A stretch of DNA of 30,465 nt from UBA1858 sp965262455 (GTDB lineage Bacteria > Pseudomonadota > Gammaproteobacteria > UBA4575): contig CBDHFH010000001.1 in NCBI GenBank assembly GCA_965262455.1, positions 1 to 30,465 of the forward strand, in the 5' to 3' direction. Numbering within the stretch: the stretch's first letter is position 1; every line of letters begins with the position of its first letter. Under the pieces are notes generated by a model. It was not told where the DNA came from and searched no databases. It saw nothing but the letters and a program-made list of their open reading frames with translations. Position numbers and translations under genes: made by a program. This document shows positions 15,135-22,807 of the stretch, piece after piece.

Positions 15135-15509
15135 ATGCATTCACAACCTCATATCGTTTTTTATGATGATGCCTGCCCATTATGTGATGCAGAAATCGAA
15201 CATTATAAAAAATGCTCGGCAATTCATACGATTGACTGGCTGGGTATTCATTCGCGTTGGGATGAAATACAACATTATGGCTTCAGTAAAGAAACATTGT
15301 TACGTCGCATACACGCGGTAAAAAGTGATGGTGGAGTTGTCACTGGTGCTGCTGCCTTCGTGTTGATATGGAATTCACTCAAGTATTACTCATTGTTAGG
15401 CCGTATTGTGACATTGTGTCGGCTGGTGCCAGTGCTTGATTACTTTTATAAGTATTTTGCCGATTGGCGTTATAAAAAGAATCGGTCTTGTAAAATCAAG
15501 AAAACTTAA
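15135..15509 (+). CDS. DCC family (DUF393) thiol oxidoreductase-like protein
   Basis: The product is 124 residues. The name-giving motif is present as YDDACPLCDAEIEHYKK (residues 10-26), a thioredoxin-fold CxxC-type site. The following WLGIHSRWDEIQHYGFSKETLLRRIHAV and the Gly-Ala-rich GGVVTGAAAFVLIW are typical of DUF393. A basic tail ends it (RYKKNRSCKIKKT). It is soluble with no signal peptide; redox function is assumed for the family and not well proven. It lies 18 bases after the kinase stop and is likely in the same transcript, which suggests a redox link to the two-component system. A weak 5-bp stem lies after the gene without a T run. Confidence 0.87.
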   Translation: MHSQPHIVFYDDACPLCDAEIEHYKKCSAIHTIDWLGIHSRWDEIQHYGFSKETLLRRIHAVKSDGGVVTGAAAFVLIWNSLKYYSLLGRIVTLCRLVPVLDYFYKYFADWRYKKNRSCKIKKT

Positions 15510-15546
15510 TTGTTTAAGCAGATCAATATAGTGCTTGCCTTTCAAA

Positions 15547-15768
15547 CTAGCTGTGTTGAACAATTTTGATTAGCTTATTATTTTCAGAGAAATGTATTTC
15601 GAAATCACCATATATACCATTGTGGGTCACAAACTGAATCAGGTGAGTGGCAGGGAACTGAACGGTACGCCCGTCATTGGCTGTACAAATTACATCGCGC
15701 GCTTCGCCGCGATATAATCGAGTAAATTCCTCCTTACTGATTGCTAGAGATACTCTCACTGAGTTCAT
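15547..15768 (-). CDS. DUF2835 family protein
   Basis: The product is 73 residues spanning the whole family: VRVSLAISKEEFTRLYRGEARDV, then DGRTVQFPATHLIQFVTHNGIYG and FEIHFSENNKLIKI. DUF2835 proteins are small, conserved in gammaproteobacteria and of unknown function; a beta-rich soluble fold is likely. It is convergent with the DCC gene and divergent from pdxH, sharing an 88-base control region with it. Confidence 0.86.
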   Translation of the reverse strand: MNSVRVSLAISKEEFTRLYRGEARDVICTANDGRTVQFPATHLIQFVTHNGIYGDFEIHFSENNKLIKIVQHS

Positions 15769-15856
15769 AACAATTTATAATAATCCAACAGATACAGTGA
15801 ATAATAACAATAACATTTCTAAGCAAAGAAAAGATTATCACAATGGGAAACTAATC

Positions 15857-16453
15857 ATGTCAGAGTTAAATGCTGATCCTATTCTTCAATTCCAAACGTG
15901 GCTGGATGAAGCACTGGCTTGCAAAGAAATTTTAGAGCCAACCGCAATGAATCTGGCCACTTATTCTCATGACCTGGGGCTCTCATCGCGCATGGTGTTA
16001 CTGAAGGGTGTAGATCAGCGCGGATTTGTATTTTTCACTAATTACGATAGCCGCAAAGCGCATGACCTTACCGACAATGCTAATGCTGCACTGTGTTTTT
16101 GGTGGGGCAAGTTTGAAAGACAAGTAAGAATTGAGGGTGAAGTGGTTAAAGTCAGCGAGAATGAAAGTGATGACTATTTTCAATCACGACCGCGAGGCAG
16201 CCAGATTGGGGCCATTGCTTCTAAGCAAAGTCGGGTAATGGATTCTTATCAAGCGTTACGTGATCAAGTGCAAGATACTGAAGAGAAATATAAAGATCTA
16301 GTTGTGATTCCGCGCCCGGGTTTTTGGGGCGGTTATCGAGTAATTCCCAATGCCATCGAATTTTGGCAGGGCAGACCCAGCCGTTTACATGATCGGCTTA
16401 AATATAATAAAGGCTCTGACGGAGACTGGGTGATTGAAAGATTGTCTCCGTAA
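15857..16453 (+). CDS. pdxH: Pyridoxamine/pyridoxine 5'-phosphate oxidase
   Basis: This FMN enzyme oxidises PNP and PMP to pyridoxal 5'-phosphate, the last step of vitamin B6 synthesis and salvage. The product is 198 residues, near the E. coli length of 218. Visible hallmarks are MNLATYSHDLGLSSRMVLLKGVDQRGFVFFTNYDSRK (with the FMN-binding RMVLLK), ALCFWWGKFERQVRIEG, the SRPRGSQIGAIASKQS loop, and the C-terminal FWGGYRVIPNAIEFWQG and RLHDRLKY. The frame is open much further upstream, but ATG 15857 has a GGGA ribosome site and gives the normal N-terminus. The E. coli-type N-terminal tail is shortened. No later operon partner on this strand. Confidence 0.96.
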   Translation: MSELNADPILQFQTWLDEALACKEILEPTAMNLATYSHDLGLSSRMVLLKGVDQRGFVFFTNYDSRKAHDLTDNANAALCFWWGKFERQVRIEGEVVKVSENESDDYFQSRPRGSQIGAIASKQSRVMDSYQALRDQVQDTEEKYKDLVVIPRPGFWGGYRVIPNAIEFWQGRPSRLHDRLKYNKGSDGDWVIERLSP

Positions 16454-16475
16454 TGAATTTAGTAAGCAGGAAGAT

Positions 16476-16691
16476 TTAACTGTAAATAATATGCCACTCT
16501 GGCGCAGGTTTGGCTTTTTGAGGCCAAAATGTTTTTTCTGGATCACCCGCAATTAGCTCTTCGCATTTTTTACAGGCTTCTCCGTAAGTCATTTGCTCGT
16601 CAAACTGACCCGTTTCGAAGTCATATTTGTGCTTCCAAGCGATGATATAACCTGTGTCATTATCACGCTTGATGAGGTTTTCATTCGTCAT
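16476..16691 (-). CDS. Small hypothetical protein (71 aa)
   Basis: I do not recognise a family. The product is 71 residues, soluble, with a CxxC (ACKKCEELIAGD, near residues 40-51) inside a helix and a Trp-rich frame (IIAWKHKYDFE, KTFWPQKAKPAPEWHIIY). The two Cys, with no further Cys/His pair, are not enough for a zinc ribbon. The ribosome site is excellent (GGGAGC, 6 bases before the ATG), which supports real translation. It is convergent with pdxH and preceded by a 231-base gap holding a TATACT -10-like box (16792-16797, minus strand). Confidence 0.68.
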   Translation of the reverse strand: MTNENLIKRDNDTGYIIAWKHKYDFETGQFDEQMTYGEACKKCEELIAGDPEKTFWPQKAKPAPEWHIIYS

Positions 16692-16922
16692 TGATGCTCC
16701 CTTTCATTCCTTGGACTTCCACGAAGAATTATCGTTTTTTTTGGCTTCGCTGAAAAGATTGGTCATTTTAGACATCTAACGGCTCTTGTCTAGTATAAAT
16801 TTCTCATATATTTATCATCCTTATATTAGTGCAACAAAGAAAAATCATATATGGAACAATCAGTTATTGAATAAGCGATACAATCATCAGTAATTTATTT
16901 GGCGTGTAGACTAAAAATTCGA

Positions 16923-19001
16923 CTAATCGTACAGTTTAATTACAAATGCATACATTAAGGCAACCTCTTTGAGGCTATCGAAACGTCCCGAGGCCCCGGC
17001 ATGTCCCGCGTCCATAATAGTCTTAAGCAGTAAGATGTTGTCGTCAGTTTTCATGCTGCGTAGTTTTGCTGCCCACTTTGCAGGTTCCCAGTAAGTCACC
17101 CGCGGATCAGTCAGGCCGGCGGTAATCAACAGGTGTGGGTAGTCTTGAGCAGCAACGTTGTCATAGGGGGAATAACTTTTAATAAAGAAATAGTCTTCCT
17201 TTGATTGAATGGGATTGCCCCATTCTGGCCACTCTGGTGGTGTCAGTGGTAGTGAGTCATCACACATAGTGTTAAGCACATCAACAAAAGGGACGTCTGC
17301 AATCGCTGCGCGGAATAATTCGGGTCTTAAATTTATTACTGCGCCTACTAACATGCCGCCAGCGGATCCTCCATGAATAGTAATGTTGCCGGCGGATGTG
17401 TAATTTGACTCAATTAAATGTTCCGCTGCGCAAATGAAATCGTTGAAGGTATTTTTCTTGTGCCGTAACTTGCCTTGTGTGTACCAGTCATAACCTAGCT
17501 CCATGCCGCCTCGAATATGGGCTATGGCATAAATAAATCCACGTTTAACTAAGCTTAGTCGTGTAGTGGAAAAGCTGGCTGGCATACTGCTGCCATAAGA
17601 GCCATAACCGTATAACAACAAGGGCGTATGTGAATTCACTTCAGTGTCACGGTGATAGAGGATTGAAATGGGAATGGAGGTGCCATCTTTAGCAGCAGCA
17701 AAGATGCGCTGAGTAATAAAATCATGACTGTCATGCCCAGAGGGGACTTCTTGTTGCTTGCGTAATTCACGTTCACGCGTTTTCATGTTGAAATCAAATA
17801 TCTGAGTGGGTGTCGTCATGGATGAATAAGAAAAACGTAAATTATCGGTGATAAATTCAAATCCTCCATACATGCCCAGTTCATAAGCCTCCTCATCAAA
17901 AGCAATAGCGTACTCTTCATGAATAGTGTCAAACGGTGCTATGACTATTTTGGGTAAACTTTGAATACGTTCAAATCTAACCAGGTAGTTTTGGAATAGA
18001 TAAATGCCTTTTAATAGGGTGCCTGACGCAGGTAGATAATGATTTTTCCAATGAGCACGCTGTGTAGTAGCAAGGTCTGTAGACATGATTTTATAATCTT
18101 TACAGTTGCCTGCATTGGTAGTGATATACCATGTGTCGGCATGATCACTAATCGCGTATTCAATATCAGTTTCACGTGCTTGAAACAATGTTGCTGCTTG
18201 TGAAGGATGATGTGCATCTAAATAGTATATTTCTGTGGTTGTATGATCATGCGCAGAGATTAAGATAAATCGATTCGACTCAGTGCGATCTAAGCCAACA
18301 AAAAATCCTGCATCGTGTTCTTGGTAAACTAATTCATCCTCTTCAACATCTGTATTTAAACGATGCCGATAGACTTTATCTGGGCGATGATTGCTATCTA
18401 GTGTTGTGTAAAAAATCGTATTGCTGTCCATTGCCCAAACAAAATTACCTTGTATGTTGCTAATAGACTCAGGCAGGTATTCCCCACTTTTTAAATCAAG
18501 TATGCGTAACGTATAAAACTCAGAGCCCTTAGTATCGATGCAATATGCTAGGTAGCGATGATTAGGGCTGTGCTCACATTCACCAATATCAAAATAGTCA
18601 TATTGCTTTGCAAGTGCATCAGCATCCAATAATACTTCTTCTGGCGCGGCACCATCTTGGTCTAATTGATAGCGGCAATATAAAGAATGCTGTGCTCCCA
18701 CTTCATAGCGGTCATAATAAAAGTAGTCTCCGTCTTTACTTGGCACTGATGAGTCATCTTCTTTTATGCGCGCTTTCATTTCTTCAAACAAAGTTGTTTG
18801 AAGTTGCTCAGTGTCTTGCATCCATGCGTGAGTAAATGCATTCTCTTGTTCTAGATAATGTCGAATATCTTCTCGCAGTACGCTTGGATCTTGCATGACT
18901 TGCTGCCAGTTCGGGTCACGCAGCCAAGCATATTCATCATTTCTAACGTCACCATGCATGTCGATATGGTGAGATTTTTTCTTCGCAATCGGTGGATTCA
19001 T
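16923..19001 (-). CDS. ptrB: Oligopeptidase B (S9A family serine peptidase)
   Basis: The enzyme cleaves short peptides after Arg or Lys in the cytoplasm. The product is 692 residues (E. coli 686). An N-terminal seven-bladed beta-propeller (roughly 75-420) opens after the DEYAWLRDPNW signature. The alpha/beta hydrolase part carries the triad: Ser546 in HGGSAGGML, Asp632 in LTDPRVTYWEP and His667 in DAGHAGASG. HIRGGMELGYDWYTQGKLRHKKNTFNDF is the strongly conserved block before the nucleophile. These positions run parallel to E. coli Ser532, Asp617 and His652. It is monocistronic: a 231-base gap follows and a divergent methyltransferase gene precedes it. Confidence 0.94.
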   Translation of the reverse strand: MNPPIAKKKSHHIDMHGDVRNDEYAWLRDPNWQQVMQDPSVLREDIRHYLEQENAFTHAWMQDTEQLQTTLFEEMKARIKEDDSSVPSKDGDYFYYDRYEVGAQHSLYCRYQLDQDGAAPEEVLLDADALAKQYDYFDIGECEHSPNHRYLAYCIDTKGSEFYTLRILDLKSGEYLPESISNIQGNFVWAMDSNTIFYTTLDSNHRPDKVYRHRLNTDVEEDELVYQEHDAGFFVGLDRTESNRFILISAHDHTTTEIYYLDAHHPSQAATLFQARETDIEYAISDHADTWYITTNAGNCKDYKIMSTDLATTQRAHWKNHYLPASGTLLKGIYLFQNYLVRFERIQSLPKIVIAPFDTIHEEYAIAFDEEAYELGMYGGFEFITDNLRFSYSSMTTPTQIFDFNMKTRERELRKQQEVPSGHDSHDFITQRIFAAAKDGTSIPISILYHRDTEVNSHTPLLLYGYGSYGSSMPASFSTTRLSLVKRGFIYAIAHIRGGMELGYDWYTQGKLRHKKNTFNDFICAAEHLIESNYTSAGNITIHGGSAGGMLVGAVINLRPELFRAAIADVPFVDVLNTMCDDSLPLTPPEWPEWGNPIQSKEDYFFIKSYSPYDNVAAQDYPHLLITAGLTDPRVTYWEPAKWAAKLRSMKTDDNILLLKTIMDAGHAGASGRFDSLKEVALMYAFVIKLYD

Positions 19002-19036
19002 TTATTAGATAATTGTTTGCAGTAGGTGAAATTGGT

Positions 19037-19699
19037 ATGAGCCACATAAAGTCGCCGCAAATTGTTAGTAGCCAGACGCGGCCACATAAAAATTTGAGTA
19101 AGCTGGTTGCACGCTATCAGCAGTCTGAATGGCAAGAGTCTATACCTAAGCATGCCTACGATGCATTCGCAATAGCAAGTCGTTTTGTTGCCGGTGACCC
19201 GGTTATTTTAGACAGTGGATGTGGAGTGGGCGAGAGTAGCTATCGATTGGCTAGGCATTACCCAGATAAAAAAGTGTTGGCGATTGATAAATCTGCGCGA
19301 CGACTTGCACGTAGCCATAAGCATGGAGAGTGCCCTGATAATTTGTTAATTCTACAGGCCGACTGTGTCCACCTGTGGCGATTAATCCACGAGGCGGAAT
19401 GGGCTGTGCTGCGTCATTATTTATTTTATCCCAACCCTTGGCCCAAGCCAGGGCAATTGCAAAGAAGGTGGCACGCACATCCAATATTCCCAACATTGGT
19501 GGCATTAGGCGGCGTATTAACAATGCGTACAAATTGGCTCATCTACGCGCAAGAGTTTGCACAGGCATTGGCTCAGGTGAAAAATACTGATGTAACTGTC
19601 GAGCTACTAATGCTATCAGATGCGATAACACCTTTTGAGCGCAAATATATCAACAGTCAACATGATCTCTATCAAGTACACATGACCTTATCTAGTTAA
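19037..19699 (+). CDS. TrmB-like SAM-dependent methyltransferase
   Basis: The product is 220 residues from ATG 19037 (the frame opens at TTG 19013). Motif I is ILDSGCGVGESSYRLA, then KVLAIDKSARRL as the acidic motif II. The block LFYPNPWPKPGQLQRRW corresponds to the family's FPDPWPK signature but has Asn in place of the Asp. The N-terminus, RPHKNLSKLVARYQQSEW, is basic. tRNA (guanine-N7)-methyltransferase TrmB makes m7G46; canonical TrmB has an EIGFGxG motif and the Asp. I therefore call this a TrmB-like paralogue, not trmB. Its substrate may be tRNA but is not certain. It is divergent from oligopeptidase B with 35 bases between. Confidence 0.8.
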   Translation: MSHIKSPQIVSSQTRPHKNLSKLVARYQQSEWQESIPKHAYDAFAIASRFVAGDPVILDSGCGVGESSYRLARHYPDKKVLAIDKSARRLARSHKHGECPDNLLILQADCVHLWRLIHEAEWAVLRHYLFYPNPWPKPGQLQRRWHAHPIFPTLVALGGVLTMRTNWLIYAQEFAQALAQVKNTDVTVELLMLSDAITPFERKYINSQHDLYQVHMTLSS

Positions 19700-19716
19700 T
19701 CATGCCAAGCTTGCTT

Positions 19717-20067
19717 CTATAGCTCGCTCGCTTCCAGGGAGATTTGCCATTGGGCGCGAATCACATTATTTGTAGCAATGCTTGCTCCTTTGGGTCCGCT
19801 ATGGCTGATGGTGCTTGCCTGTGGGCCGAGCGCATATTCATAATATTGAAGCGCTGCCTGAGAAAATTGTTCGCATTTAAACGGCAGTTTTGCACGCACT
19901 TCAAATTCGCCTTGCTCTTCGAATAACTCTATATCGGCAAGTAAGTGAGAATGGAATTGATCTAAAAAGTTAACATCAAATAGCACTTTAATCATTTGCT
20001 TGGGAGGATTCTGAGATCTAAGCACATCTGGGAATATGCCATGAAAGACAAAATCTGCTTTGCTCAT
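19717..20067 (-). CDS. Hypothetical protein (116 aa)
   Basis: I do not recognise a family. The product is 116 residues, soluble, without signal or membrane segment. It begins MSKADFVFHGIFPDVLR and has a central stretch (FEVRAKLPFKCEQFSQAALQYYEYA) that could be strand plus helix. The C-terminus RAQWQISLEASEL is weakly acidic. It contains a single Cys. Its promoter must lie in the 110-base gap to the greB operon, which holds the large inverted repeat at 20088-20151. Real coding is supported by length and by the divergent arrangement, but this is a probable rather than proven gene. Confidence 0.6.
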   Translation of the reverse strand: MSKADFVFHGIFPDVLRSQNPPKQMIKVLFDVNFLDQFHSHLLADIELFEEQGEFEVRAKLPFKCEQFSQAALQYYEYALGPQASTISHSGPKGASIATNNVIRAQWQISLEASEL

Positions 20068-20087
20068 TGTAATTTAGCTCCCAAGCT

Positions 20088-20151
20088 CGCATATAATTAA
20101 GTAGAGCTGATTAACAAAATAGTTGCAGCATATCTCAGCTCTATATATGCG
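20088..20151. repeat. Long interrupted inverted repeat in a divergent promoter region
   Basis: Left arms CGCATATA (20088-20095) and TAGAGCTGA (20102-20110) are inverse copies of the contiguous right arm TCAGCTCTA-TATATGCG (20135-20151). A 6-base insertion (attaag) splits the left arm and a 24-base spacer lies between the arms. All 17 pairs are perfect. There is no T run, so this is not a terminator. It fills most of the gap between the divergent genes, so an operator, a control element or a cruciform are the options. Confidence 0.7.
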
Positions 20152-20177
20152 ACTAAACTCTCATGTAATGGATAATA

Positions 20178-20402
20178 ATGGAATACATTTTAGAAACAAA
20201 CATAGCTAAATTTGAGATACGTCAAGAGCCTATGGGATTGTGGGATTTGTGGGTGGACGGTATGCCAACGTTAGCATTTGAAACACCACAAGATGCCGCA
20301 CGATCAGTCTTCAATCAGCACACTGGGTATGTTGTTTGGGATCAGCTGGAGCAACATGAAGCGCCCGAAGATATTGATGGCTGGACCGTAAAGAATACAT
20401 AG
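20178..20402 (+). CDS. Small hypothetical protein (74 aa), first gene of the greB operon
   Basis: I do not recognise a named family. The product is 74 residues, acidic and soluble: MEYILETNIAKFEIRQEP, then LWDLWVDGMPTLAFETPQDAARSVFNQHTGYVVWDQLEQ. The Trp-rich strand and the following helix read as a small folded alpha/beta domain. The stop is 3 bases before greB, so it is co-transcribed and perhaps translationally coupled with it. The large inverted repeat lies just upstream. A role in transcription elongation is only suggested by context. Confidence 0.7.
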   Translation: MEYILETNIAKFEIRQEPMGLWDLWVDGMPTLAFETPQDAARSVFNQHTGYVVWDQLEQHEAPEDIDGWTVKNT

Positions 20403-20405
20403 TTC

Positions 20406-20912
20406 ATGGGTCGATATCGTCCACCAGCGCCTCCCAAGTCAAAATATATTACTGCTGCAGGTAAACAGCGTCTTCAGCAAGAGTATGATTATCTATGGAC
20501 CGTGAAGCGTCCTAAAGTCACGCGCTCCGTGCAAGAAGCGGCAGCCCAGGGGGACCGCTCTGAAAATGCAGAATATATTTATGGCAAAAAACAGCTCAGA
20601 GAAATTGATTCACGCGTGCGTTATTTGCAAAAACGCTTGTCTGATATCACCGTTGTAGACGCCGTCCCTAGCGATCAAGAATGTGTATATTTTGGTGCCT
20701 GGGTAACACTAGAGAACGAGCATGGTGAGGTATCGAATTTCCGCATCGTCGGGCCAGATGAATTCGATGATGCGCCGGAATATATCAGCATGGATTCGCC
20801 ACTAGCCAAAGCGTTAATGAAAAAAAGAATTAATGAAGAAGTCGATGTAAGATTACCCAAAGGTAAGCAGGTCTACTGTATAATAGACGTGCAATATAAC
20901 AAAACCACCTGA
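20406..20912 (+). CDS. greB: Transcription elongation factor GreB
   Basis: GreB rescues backtracked RNA polymerase by stimulating transcript cleavage through the secondary channel. The product is 168 residues. The N-terminal coiled coil carries the acidic tip AAAQGDRSENAEYIYGKK with Asp50 and Glu53, then REIDSRVRYLQKRLSDI. The C-terminal FKBP-like domain has YFGAWVTLENEHGEVSNFRIVGPDEFD and MDSPLAKALMKKRINEEVDVRLP. The PPAPPKSKYITAAGKQRL start and YFGAWV make GreB more likely than GreA. It follows the 74-residue gene after 3 bases and precedes a DUF4124 gene by 6, in one operon. Confidence 0.94.
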   Translation: MGRYRPPAPPKSKYITAAGKQRLQQEYDYLWTVKRPKVTRSVQEAAAQGDRSENAEYIYGKKQLREIDSRVRYLQKRLSDITVVDAVPSDQECVYFGAWVTLENEHGEVSNFRIVGPDEFDDAPEYISMDSPLAKALMKKRINEEVDVRLPKGKQVYCIIDVQYNKTT

Positions 20913-20918
20913 TATGTG

Positions 20919-21458
20919 ATGAAACTAAAACTGTTACTAACACTATGGTTATACGGGCTGCTTGCGACCATAAATGTGCAAGCTCAGGAATTATATAAAT
21001 GGGTTGATGATGAAGGTGTCACTCATTACGGCGATGCCTTACCTGGACATCAGGTCGATCACGAGTCATTTGTATTCTCTGAATATCAAGCGCAATCTCT
21101 TCCTGCTGATGATTATTACTCTATACAAAATCAACTGCAGCGCTTGCAAGATCGTCGTGCTGATGATCTCAAGCGAAAGCAGCAGTTGGCGGAGATTAAC
21201 GCTGCCAAAAATCCTCCAGTGCAGGAAGTCTATATCGCGCCTCAAGAATCTGAGCGCGGTTATTATCGTCCAGCCTACCTGCCGTATGGATTTGGCCGTT
21301 CACATAAAGGTGTGATTGCCGGACACTATAGCAAGCCATACAAGCATCATGTGCCACATGCGAAAAAACATCATGCACCTGTTGAACAGGTACGCAGTGG
21401 GTTAGTTTCTCATACGCGTAATCACTCCAATAAAGCCGCTTTTTCTGCATCTAAATAG
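20919..21458 (+). CDS. Periplasmic DUF4124 domain protein
   Basis: The product is 179 residues from ATG 20919 (a GTG one codon earlier is possible). The signal peptide is MKLKLLLTLWLYGLLATINVQA, giving mature QELYKWVDDEGVTHYGDA, the DUF4124 signature at residues 23-40. A coiled-coil stretch follows (QNQLQRLQDRRADDLKRKQQ, about 67-86), then a Pro/Tyr linker and a His/Lys-rich tail (HVPHAKKHHAPVEQ). DUF4124 proteins are secreted or periplasmic proteins of gammaproteobacteria, of unknown function, possibly acting at the cell wall. The gene is last of the greB operon. The histidine-rich tail could bind metal, which is speculation. Confidence 0.85.
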   Translation: MKLKLLLTLWLYGLLATINVQAQELYKWVDDEGVTHYGDALPGHQVDHESFVFSEYQAQSLPADDYYSIQNQLQRLQDRRADDLKRKQQLAEINAAKNPPVQEVYIAPQESERGYYRPAYLPYGFGRSHKGVIAGHYSKPYKHHVPHAKKHHAPVEQVRSGLVSHTRNHSNKAAFSASK

Positions 21459-21475
21459 CAACTGCACTAACGAAT

Positions 21476-21528
21476 TACATTAATCCTCGATTAAGCGGGT
21501 TTGTTAGCTGTGGCTTTTTGTTAATGTA
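21476..21528. repeat. Inverted repeat after the greB operon
   Basis: TACATTAA (21476-21483) and TTAATGTA (21521-21528) are perfect inverse copies around 37 bases that contain AAGC and GCTT followed by TTTTT. It could be a long terminator or an operator for the following gene. The long loop makes it uncertain. Confidence 0.3.
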
Positions 21529-21576
21529 CTTCGCCTTATCGCTCAAAACAGTAATTAGATATTTAGGACGCTTTGC

Positions 21577-22788
21577 ATGAGTCAGGTTGTTTTACACCTT
21601 GCAGATGAATACATTGAAGAAGACCTTGAGTATTATTTTTCCGCAGAACGGGATAAAAATAATCAAGTCAGGCCCGATGAAAAAATCTATAGCATGACGC
21701 CATTCAGCGAGCATATCGATATGGATTTCGCAGATGGTAAGGTGGGTAATTTCTTTTACCCGTTGCTACCTGAAGCATTAGATAAAATTTATATTGGTAT
21801 TAGTGTGTCACTGTTTGCCAATTATTGGGGAGCATCGTTTTTATTGGAACTGCTCAAGCATGTGAAGCCTGGAGGCGCGGTGGTGCTACCTGTCTATCCT
21901 GAAGGTCAGGCGCATGAAAAGGATTTCTGGTCACGTAGTTTTTTAGAAAATATATTTCTTAGTCGAGAGCGGTGGACAGGCTCAAGTAATATCACTGCAG
22001 AGAATGATGGTGTGATGTCTTTACGTGTTGGTAGAAAGTGGCCAACACCGATGCCAAGTAGTGCCGCATGGTTCTTTAAAGAACGGGGCAACTTGCTGCT
22101 CGCCAGTGTGCAGAAACAAGCAAACACAAATGATGTAAGTGCTCATCTGAAGCAGGTATTTACGCCGCTATGTCAAATAATCTGGCAGGAATATAAAACC
22201 AGTGCGGTCATTGAGAGAATTATTAAAGATTATATAGGCAAAAATAAAGGCCTTCGTTTACATTATATCGGTCATGACTATGGGTTATTGGCGCATGATG
22301 TATTGTTGTCATCATTTGTTAATGTAGAGAGTGCGAGTACAACACATGTGGGTGAATGTTATAGCAACCTGCAAAGTAGCATTGATCGATATTTCTCAGC
22401 ACATACATGCGATAGGCATGTTATGCAGCATGTGAGCGAGATGGATAAAGCCCTGTGCGAGAATTCATGTGATATTGTCGTGATCAGTCAACTGCTGGTT
22501 GATGCAGGTAATGAATGCTATCAACAGTTGTTAAAACAAGCATTTAAGCAACTGTCAGCAAATGGGGTGTTAGTAGTATATGAAGACTTAACGCAGCACC
22601 CAAGCTACATTGATGCTTTAGATAATGTGTTAAATTCAATGGGTACAGTGAACACTCATTCCGCGATAGCTACTCGCGTAATTGAGCCTGCGGTGGAGAT
22701 AAGCCAGTATTCGTTGGGGGTTGAGGAAGATTTGCGTCAAGAAAAATCAACACGCGAAAATGTATTTCGCGTTATTCAAAAGGTATAG
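21577..22788 (+). CDS. Uncharacterised protein with two methyltransferase-like halves
   Basis: I do not recognise a family by name. The 403-residue product looks like two Rossmann methyltransferase-type halves. In the first (about 1-160), YWGASFLLELLKHVKPGGAVVLPVYPEG resembles the helix and strand 5 region of a SAM methyltransferase, and DFWSRSFLENIF follows. The second (about 215-370) starts GLRLHYIGHDYGLLAHDVL where motif I would be, then SCDIVVISQLLVDAGNECYQQLLKQAFKQLSANGVLVVYEDL, which resembles strands 4-5. Neither half shows a clear GxGxG, so SAM binding is doubtful. It is soluble with a single gene transcript and no partner nearby on the strand. It could be a degenerate methyltransferase with a structural or binding role. 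Confidence 0.6.
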   Translation: MSQVVLHLADEYIEEDLEYYFSAERDKNNQVRPDEKIYSMTPFSEHIDMDFADGKVGNFFYPLLPEALDKIYIGISVSLFANYWGASFLLELLKHVKPGGAVVLPVYPEGQAHEKDFWSRSFLENIFLSRERWTGSSNITAENDGVMSLRVGRKWPTPMPSSAAWFFKERGNLLLASVQKQANTNDVSAHLKQVFTPLCQIIWQEYKTSAVIERIIKDYIGKNKGLRLHYIGHDYGLLAHDVLLSSFVNVESASTTHVGECYSNLQSSIDRYFSAHTCDRHVMQHVSEMDKALCENSCDIVVISQLLVDAGNECYQQLLKQAFKQLSANGVLVVYEDLTQHPSYIDALDNVLNSMGTVNTHSAIATRVIEPAVEISQYSLGVEEDLRQEKSTRENVFRVIQKV

Positions 22789-22807
22789 CAATACAAGTAC
22801 TACGCGA

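Noticed and set aside
15515..15535. AAGCA/TGCTT stem after the DCC gene as a terminator
   Set aside because: The stem is only 5 bp with an 11-base loop and no T run on either strand.
15677..15856. Upstream extension of pdxH to 15677
   Set aside because: The extension covers the DUF2835 gene antisense and the divergent promoter region; ATG 15857 has a ribosome site and gives the normal PdxH N-terminus.
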